Source: Gnetum montanum
Lineage: Eukaryota; Streptophyta; Gnetopsida; Gnetales; Gnetaceae
Direction: 5' to 3'
Assembly: GCA_015680685.1 (NCBI GenBank)
Contig: MNCI01023302.1
Coordinates: 1,571,589-1,635,588, forward strand
Length of the DNA stretch: 64,000 nucleotides
The first letter of the stretch is position 1; each line of letters opens with the position of its first letter. The notes below the pieces were generated by a model, which ran no database searches, had not been told where the DNA came from, and saw only the letters and a program-made list of their open reading frames with translations. Below are positions 57,302 through 64,000 of this stretch, in pieces. Position numbers and translations under genes: made by a program.

Positions 57302-57913
57302 CTACATGCAATTACACCCTGTGTCACTATATGCGATGCATGGAACTTTCTTCTTCTCAATCTTTCCAAACATATTTTCCTTCGATATTTTCAGGGAAAG
57401 ATCACAGATTCCTAGGCATGCATCAACTATGCTTAGCCATGCTCTTCTCATTATGATTGGGAAGTCTCCCTTACCGTTGTTCACTTGAATCACTAGGAAA
57501 TCAGCTAGATACGACCACCCACAAATAGTGGTGACAATGTCCTCCACTAGCCCTAATGGGATAGTGATGGACTGGTTAGCCAACTCTAAATGAATGTTAC
57601 TCTTTTTTAGTGAAGGCATGTTCTAGGCTTTGTACATTTCTTGAGAGATTAGGTTGACATCGAAACCTAAATCCAAAAGAGCCTTGCATAGTTCATTTCC
57701 ATCTATTTGTAAATATATAAGAGGACTTCCAGGATCAGAAAATTTCCTAAGAAGATGGTCGACCTTAATCCAGTTGGTGACGGCATGAGTTAACATGACT
57801 ATATGTGTTGGACTCGGTGTTTGGCTTGAAGGGAGCTCTAAAGTTTTGATTGGTAATGAGGCATCTAAACAATTAGCTGCTTGTGGTTGTAAGGGCTTAG
57901 TTGGACTATTCAT
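57302..57913 (-). pseudogene. Gypsy aspartic protease and preceding linker, broken
   Basis: Segment 57,913-57,623 ends ALLDLGFDVNLISQEMYK, corresponding to the retroviral-type protease site ALxDxGASVNLxP. The usual D-x-G-A is altered here (DLGFD). Segment 57,619-57,302 continues LELANQSITIPLGLVEDI, ADFLVIQVNN, DFPIIMRRAWLS, matching LQLADRSxxxPxGIVEDV, DFxVLD and PIILGRPFLAT of Gypsy proteases. A single stop and frame change lie between them. No gag is found between this and the right LTR remnant. The start near 57,913 is only the first in-frame Met, not a natural start. Confidence 0.75.
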
Positions 57914-57982
57914 TTTGAAGAAAGGTCTTTTCTTTATGCGGTTGTTAGAACCAACAGGAGATTGAGAGTTAACAACCCTTGT

Positions 57983-58347
57983 AGACTGAGGGTGCTTACT
58001 TAGGAGAGTTGTAGGGTGAGAGAGAGAACATTAATCAACTAAGGAAAGCATTAAGTAACAGTAATTAACATTAATTAATCTATTCTGAATGCTTCAAGGT
58101 TTATCACAAAGTTCATCTTTATTGTCATTCACAAGGTGTACTCAGATACACAATGCTCAAAGAAAGATCTGTTCACTTTATGACTCCTATTGTGGGCACT
58201 CAGAAATAATTCTATCTCTGGAAAGGGAAAAGGCCAAGAGTTTGGGTAAGGGAGTAAGACTAACTATGCAAACCAAGTGTGCTTGCCTCTTATTTATAGG
58301 CAACGAGGTAGGCCCTGATATCACGTATGTGATATCACAGCTCATCA
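57983..58347 (-). repeat. Partial 5' LTR of the nested Gypsy element
   Basis: Matches 51,907-52,259 in the same orientation, for example GTGAGAGAGAGAACATTAAT and TCTATTCTGAATG. It ends in GCTCATCA. The inner 412 bp of the LTR is deleted. Confidence 0.8.
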
Positions 58348-58352
58348 CTATG
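58348..58352. repeat. Target site duplication CTATG, right copy
   Basis: Exact partner of 51,490-51,494. Confidence 0.85.
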
Positions 58353-58720
58353 TAAAAATTAAAGGTCTACAAAAAGTATTGATCCCACTTAGAGATGATA
58401 ACAAGGCATAAGTTCATGATGTTTTTAATGTACCTCAATTATCTAATTCACCTTTTTTAATGAGTTAAATGACTAGAAAAGATAATAACAAAAAGTTTAA
58501 AATTAATATATTTATCATCTATGATTCTAAAATATTGATGACTAAGGTTCTTATGCTAGAAAATTAAATTTATTGCTTTGGTGCTATCCATTCTAATAAT
58601 GTTTGTCAAAATTCAGCAAAGCATGGTATTGGATCGGGGAAAGAAAGAATTTACATGTAGTTTCACAAGAAGAATTTTATGAGGATTTGGTGGGGGTAGA
58701 TCCTTGAAAAAAAAATAATT
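58353..58720 (+). pseudogene. Ty1/Copia protease continuation, right of the nested Gypsy
   Basis: Resumes the interrupted Copia frame: KIKGLQKVLIPLRDDNKA, VHDVFNVPQLSNSPFLMS, then a KINIFIIYDSKILMTKVLML block. These correspond to the G(K)GxVxIKxxDG, LxNVxYVPxLxxNLLSVxxL and xxxxxxCxIxDxxxGxxxxxxxM steps after the Copia protease site. The text fades after 58,720. Integrase and RT of this element are not seen. Confidence 0.65.
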
Positions 58721-61700
58721 AGCAAAAATACATCCACATTAGTGATTTATTGGTTCATGACCAAAAGAAATAGACACAATTATTTTTTCATTTTATGTTT
58801 ATAACTGATTCCCCTAAAAGTAAATAAACAATAAGATAAAATAAAAAAATAAAGAGTAAATTTTAAAAGCATGCAATTAATTAAAAGACAAAGGTAGGCC
58901 ATCTAAATTTACCTACATCACAAATACATTCAAATGCTTATTTAAATGTAGGTGAGGGAAGAAGGTTGAATGATAGTCTATTTGCATAAAATATTCTTGA
59001 TAAAGTTTCATCTACAACTGCCTTAATTTGAATATGCATTTATTTGCTTAACTTTGTTTTTCCCTGTCATTTTTATATGCTACTTTGTTAGCTAATTTGA
59101 CCTCTTTTCTTTTCAATTACTACTCTTAAATTTGTAGTTTTTTAAGCCTCATGCTTCCATTTTGAATATATACATATAATTCTTCAACAGTTCTTGAATT
59201 AGAAAAATTACATTACCTTGCACTAGTTCCCTTGTTATTCTTAAATACTTGAAAGAAATGATTGTGAATTTTCTATGCACTTCCATGAATGATATGTTGG
59301 TTAAAATGATATTAGTACTTTTTAGAACCACCTACTTTTCTTTTAAAATCTTCTATTAAAGTAGCAAATTGACTAGAATATAATTTGACAATGAATTTTC
59401 CTTTGACAAGTGGTCTTAAGATATCTAAAGGACATTTCTCAATTGTTAAGAATTTGTGAAATAAGTGTTATTAAGAGTGTGTTGCTATTTTTTTTTTGAA
59501 TGATTCTATTTCTTTTTCTTGATCGTAATTTGAAACTTTTGAATCATATAAATTATTACTAATCTCATTATGCAAAGCCTTTGATTTGTATTGTTTCCAT
59601 CTAAACTTTCAAAATTCATTTTCAAAATTGAAACCTCAAAGGTTTTTTAAAGGCCAAAATTTTAATAGTTGTAAGATGAAGCATAAGCTATCATTACATA
59701 TAAATTAAAATAAAATTATTAATATCTAGTACTTTTGTAAAAGGAAAAACAAGAATATTTTGAGTATTATCTTGTAATACTCATTTAAAAAGTTGATTTC
59801 TTACATGAAAAGATTCAATTTTAGTTCTAAGATAATTATATTAAAGTTTGGTTATGTTGATATGCTCATGAAATATAATTTCAAAATTTTTTAAATGAAT
59901 TGTTTTAACAAACATTGTTAGCAATGGAAAATCTATGAGAAAGAAACAATAAGAAGTTGGAAACATGTAGTAAAAGAAAAGTATCTCACATTTATTTGTT
60001 CTCTAAAATTCTAACATAGTTTAGATAATATAACTTTATAATGCTGGTTATAATAGAGTTTCAAAACAAATGGAAAAATTATGAAATTAAAACATATGCA
60101 AAGGGAGGAATCTTTTAAGTTTATGAAAAATTTCAAATAAAAACATGTGCAAAGCATAGAACAACCATTTTCATATGAAATAGTCTAATGTAGTTTGATT
60201 TCAATCCATAATCAAACTTGAAAGTTTGTATAAAAAAAAAAAACCAAAGTTCTTTATCACATTCATATAGGGCCCTTTGATATAGTGTTATGCTTGTTAA
60301 GTATGCTTGCTTTGTTACAAATTGAAGATGTGATTATGATAGATAGATGCATCGTTATGAGTAATTAGAGATATTATGATATTATAGCATATGTGATTTT
60401 GATGTATTTGACTTATGTTTAGATTTCATGATTATGCACACTAATCTTGTAAGATGTGTTAGACAGACATTATAACTAGCTAGGACAAAGGCCTTGGGGA
60501 TAGTAGTGAAAGACTCATATGTGCTATTACCTATGTCTTGTGATATTATGCTATGTAAGATAATGATGTGATTATAAATTTAGCATATGATTATGTTATG
60601 CATGAGATGTGCTTATTGGAGGTTTGACTAGTTTTCGATTTGGAGTTCTTGTGGGTTAGTTATAAGTTATGTGTCTTAGGGATATTAGATGGACTTAGTA
60701 ATTTGGAGTGTTGCTTATGAAAGTAACCCATGAGAATAAAAATAGGTTTTGAATTATATTTTTATTTTATTTAAAATAAAAAAAAACTTGATCCCATTCT
60801 TCTCTTAATTGTGCCTTTTTCCTATTTTTAGTGGAAATCCATATTTTATATTTAGCTATTATTTCTAACAGATTTTGCAAATTTTAGGATTGATTTGAAG
60901 TTAGTTTCAAGTTGGAAGTAGTTTCTAAATTCTTGGTTTGGGATCTAGTAACACCATGTTGATTTGTTGCAGTCATTTTACTTTCATCAAACTTTAGTTA
61001 ATTTAATGCATTACCTTAATCCTTCTCTTGTTTTTTTCTTGTTTTGGATTTTGTGTGCATGATAGCCAAGACATTGGGACAAATAGCGATGTGGAGGATG
61101 ATTTTAATGGTGACTATTGAATGCACATTTTTTAATACTATTTTGTATGTTATGATGACATTGAATTCTATTTTAAATTAAAATTTTGATTATTAAGAAC
61201 ATGTTTTTGATGTGTGGATAATATAGAATCACCTAGGAACTACAATGAATACCTTGTACCTTTTCAGGAACTTGGTCATGTTAATGTTACATGTGATGTC
61301 ATTTGTTAGTTGAAAAGTTATTTTTGCCTTGGCTTGAATTTTTGTTATTTTTTATAAGATCATGGGTCAAGGGGCACTTGCAGCCTTATTACACTTAGAG
61401 TTTATACAAATCATGAGTCACAATGTTCTTGGAATTACGATTTGTTGCTAGTCACAAGTTTGAGATCCTTGCAACTAGGTTATGCTAGAAGGTTTTAGCC
61501 AACGCAAGTCACAATAGATATGTGGTAAGATCACAATGGATTTTGGTTGATTTTCTCTTTTTGTTTCAATTTCATGGCAAGTAGCAATCCAGTCATAGTG
61601 AGCTCATAGTGGAGATTGCAACTCCATTATAACTTTTGGTCAAGATACACCTAGAAAAAATAGAAACATCACAATCTGTAGTCTAGTAGCAATGGCATGC

Positions 61701-63276
61701 CTCTTGATAATAGGAACTTTAAATGTTACAAGGTAAATTTTTAGGTAGTTATTTTAACCTTTGGCTATGTTTATAGTTCTATTGCAGATCTTTTTAGTTG
61801 TTTCACACTTGATTAAGTTATGTTGTATAAAAATCATAGCACTAGGAGGTGCTTGGATTAATAGGTTTAGTTATGTGCAAGAATATGATCATGATAAGTA
61901 TTCTTGTGTTTTCTATTAGAGCAATGTTGGTTGTGTGAATGTTTTTAGTTTAGTCTCGATGCATGTAACATGTTTGGGATTATTATGACTTGAATGAGCC
62001 ATGTTGGTACATGTTTTTTTAACATTCATGTAACACCATTTATTTGTGATTGTTTAACTAGTTAAGCTAACATGAGAAGGTAGACATGTTAGTACTAAGA
62101 AATCCTAGAGATGGATGATGCGAATTCCCATTGGGATACATTGGTAAGGCTCTTATACAAGGCCTCAGCCTAGGAGAAGAAAAGCTTAGATGTGATTATT
62201 TCTATAGTTGGTATGAAATCTTGGACAATCACAAGCTGTGCCTATGATCTACCCTTTAGAAGGCTATTGCCTTTAGTTCATAGGTTGATAACTGCTATTA
62301 ATGGTAGAGGTAATAGAGACTAATAAATGATCTACAAGCACATTGAAATTATGAGTACTCATGACAATACATACATATAATACACTAATAGTAGACGTGT
62401 AAGGTACTAAATGGATTATTGATTATGCATGGTTGATTGAGGAATAAGTTACTGTATGAACTTGGTTGGTTATACATGGTTGGCTTACGCTTGGTTATGG
62501 GTTTGGATAGAATATGCTTATTTAAGTGATGGTATGAGTTGGGGTGGTTTATGCTTACCTTTTATTTGACACATGAATTATGTTTTTGTTAAGATATAGA
62601 TATGATGTGATGTTTGCAGTAGTGTGATAGGATTTACCTTATGTTCATATTGTTCATGCTATGATTATTACTAGATATGTGTTGATGTGTGGTATGTGTA
62701 GTTTGTGGACTAGTCTTGAGTGTAAGTTTCTCTTAATTTAATTCCTATACACTCATGTGATATATGTTAGTCATCAACTAGGGAAAATGTAAAGGCTATC
62801 CACTTAGTTTATATTGATATTATTTTATGTTGGTGATGAATTCAGAAGTACTAAAGAGCACTAGGATTGAGGATGGAGGCATGATCTCCCTATGCATTTC
62901 TATGTTTATGTACATATGTTATTAAAATATGGATATATTCACTTATGGTTTTGGTGATGTTCATATTTTATATATTATTATCATTATTGTTAGTAGGGGA
63001 CTTGATGGCTTGTTAGTACTTTTAGCTATGTGTTCTACTAGCATGCTGTAGACTTAGGTTATGAGTTGTTTCTATATATAGTAGCTAGTGATGTTTATAT
63101 ACATACTTCACTTATTCTTATGCTTTATGTTTTATTTTAGAGTAATATATTTTGCTATTTTTTTATTTGATATGCATCTCAATATAAGTAATCATATTTC
63201 TCTATACGATACTCATTTAGCTTTTAGCATCATTCTAGTCAAGGATGTAGAATGGGATGTTCAAAGTCTTACACAA
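58721..63276. other. AT-rich DNA, probably including a long Gypsy (Del/Tekay-like) 5' LTR
   Basis: No coding remnants are recognisable. From about 62.5 kb, phrases such as GATTGAGGATGGAGGCATGA and a TCTATATATAGTAG TATA-like word (about 63,070), and then a primer-binding site at 63,277, suggest the last part of a long LTR. The LTR start was not located. The open frames at 59,149 and 63,088 are AT-rich noise. Confidence 0.4.
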
Positions 63277-63288
63277 TGGTATTGGAAT
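63277..63288 (+). other. Probable primer-binding site of a truncated Gypsy element
   Basis: TGGTATTGGAAT(AGG) resembles TGGTATCAGAGCAGG, the tRNA-Met site used by many Del/Tekay chromoviruses. It follows GTCTTACA(CA), a plausible LTR end. The downstream 700 bp shows no clear gag. Confidence 0.5.
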
Positions 63289-63524
63289 AGGTTACTTTGA
63301 TGGTGTAAAATGTTTGTGCTACTTACCTATTTTTATTTCAAGATATAGAAATGTCAAATGGACATGGTACTAATGCCAACATATCATAGGTTTTGGATGA
63401 GCCTCAAGGATAGATAACCATCATCATAGTTGTCTAGCAATGGTTTAGAAAGTAGCCAGGTAGAGATGACTAGATAGTTACTTTAGTTCTTGTAGCAACA
63501 TGTACTTAGCCTTGCTTCTACTCC

Positions 63525-63653
63525 CATACACTTAATCTCTCAAAATCTTGAAAGGTGCTATAGTGCTTCTACTCCCATTCTAAGTAAAGAGGTGATTCTG
63601 AAGCTAGCATTAGTGTATGGCACCTTTCAAGATTTTGAGAGATTAAGTGTATG
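63525..63653. repeat. Perfect 34-bp inverted repeat with 61-bp loop
   Basis: Arm 63,525-63,558 begins CATACACTTAATCTCTC and ends GAAAGGTGC. Arm 63,620-63,653 is its exact reverse complement. The loop contains a second copy of GCTTCTACTCCCAT, also found just left of the first arm. A transcript would fold into a perfect 34-bp stem. The surrounding DNA is old repeat sequence, so such perfection implies a recent origin or conversion. Confidence 0.9.
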
Positions 63654-64000
63654 TATAGCAGATCTCCCAGTGTCTTTCATATGCTTCATGGCCACCACAT
63701 ATTTGAGGCTCTAATAGGAACACTGACATGGAATCTACACCAATCAAGTACCACTTCATATTAGCACTCTAGGCTTAGAACTTTTTAGAAGCAACTTCAG
63801 CATCTTGAGTTAGATTTTTTCCAGCTTTAGCATTAGTGATGAAATCCTTAGCCAAAATAGCCCAATTTTACCCCCAACACTATTTTGGATAGTTCCTAAG
63901 ACTTCTTCATCCATATCCTTTCCCTCTAAAGAATCAATTCCATATCATATTTTTTTCATGAATTACTTTATTATTATTATTTTTATGCCACTTACATTTT

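Larger units (their letters stand above)
51495..58347 (-). mobile_element. Ty3/Gypsy (Athila/Tat-like) element nested in a Copia protease, minus strand
   Basis: Bounded by inverted termini TGATGAGC/GCTCATCA and perfect CTATG target duplications. On the minus strand the order is a partial 5' LTR (58,347 to about 57,983), aspartic protease, RT, RNase H debris, integrase, an untranslated region of about 1.8 kb, a polypurine tract (52,260-52,269) and the complete 3' LTR. The last 412 bp of the 5' LTR, the primer-binding site and gag are absent, which suggests one internal deletion after insertion. No chromodomain is present. Protease, RT and integrase stay open for 60-150 residues at a time, which suggests an age younger than the surrounding Copia. 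It cannot transpose. Confidence 0.88.

Overview
This is nuclear DNA from a flowering plant. The one convincing gene is a plant-specific bHLH transcription factor with short GT-AG introns (168-687 bp). Almost everything else is old, nested, mutated LTR-retrotransposon DNA of plant lineages: Ty1/Copia, Ty3/Gypsy chromovirus, Ty3/Gypsy Tat, and an Athila/Tat-like group. The short introns argue against a conifer. I cannot name the species. Runs of N at 26,553, 29,927 and 31,900-32,012 show a draft assembly.

Left part (1-24.5 kb). A broken N-terminal fragment of a DEAD-box RNA helicase 24-like gene lies at 1.4-1.8 kb. From 2.9 kb a degenerate tandem array begins. It has a period of about 190 bp and a palindromic core resembling ACTATGCTAGC/GCTAGCATAGT. 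A minus-strand, apparently non-autonomous Copia element (4,156-10,776) splits the array, which resumes in phase to about 12.4 kb. A second short-word array follows, then the decayed pol of a Tat-lineage Gypsy element (13.8-17.0 kb) and its 3' region. An unidentified broken coding remnant (19.6-20.4 kb) and the 3' end and LTR of an Athila/Tat-like element (to 24,462) complete this part.

Middle (24.5-39 kb). A plus-strand chromovirus pol is interrupted twice. The first interruption contains a 6.2-kb LARD-like non-autonomous LTR element (26,303-32,534) with a perfect 5-bp target duplication and no coding capacity that I can see. The second is a different tandem array with a period of about 195 bp (33.7-35.3 kb) that sits inside the integrase.

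Gene island (39-49 kb). The bHLH gene lies on the minus strand (CDS 39,577-42,831, six coding exons, 464 residues). A TATA box lies about 300 bp upstream of its ATG. A GC-rich block with clustered W-box cores and a G-box lies about 2.5 kb upstream, next to a probable tRNA-derived SINE.

Right part (49-64 kb). A plus-strand Copia gag/protease remnant is split inside its protease by a minus-strand Gypsy element (51,495-58,347). That element has a perfect CTATG target duplication, lacks gag, and still has readable protease, RT and integrase segments. The last 5 kb are AT-rich. They contain a primer-binding site suggesting the end of a long LTR (63.27 kb) and a striking perfect 34-bp inverted repeat at 63,525-63,653.

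No element here looks able to transpose. The bHLH gene is the only locus I would expect to be expressed as protein.
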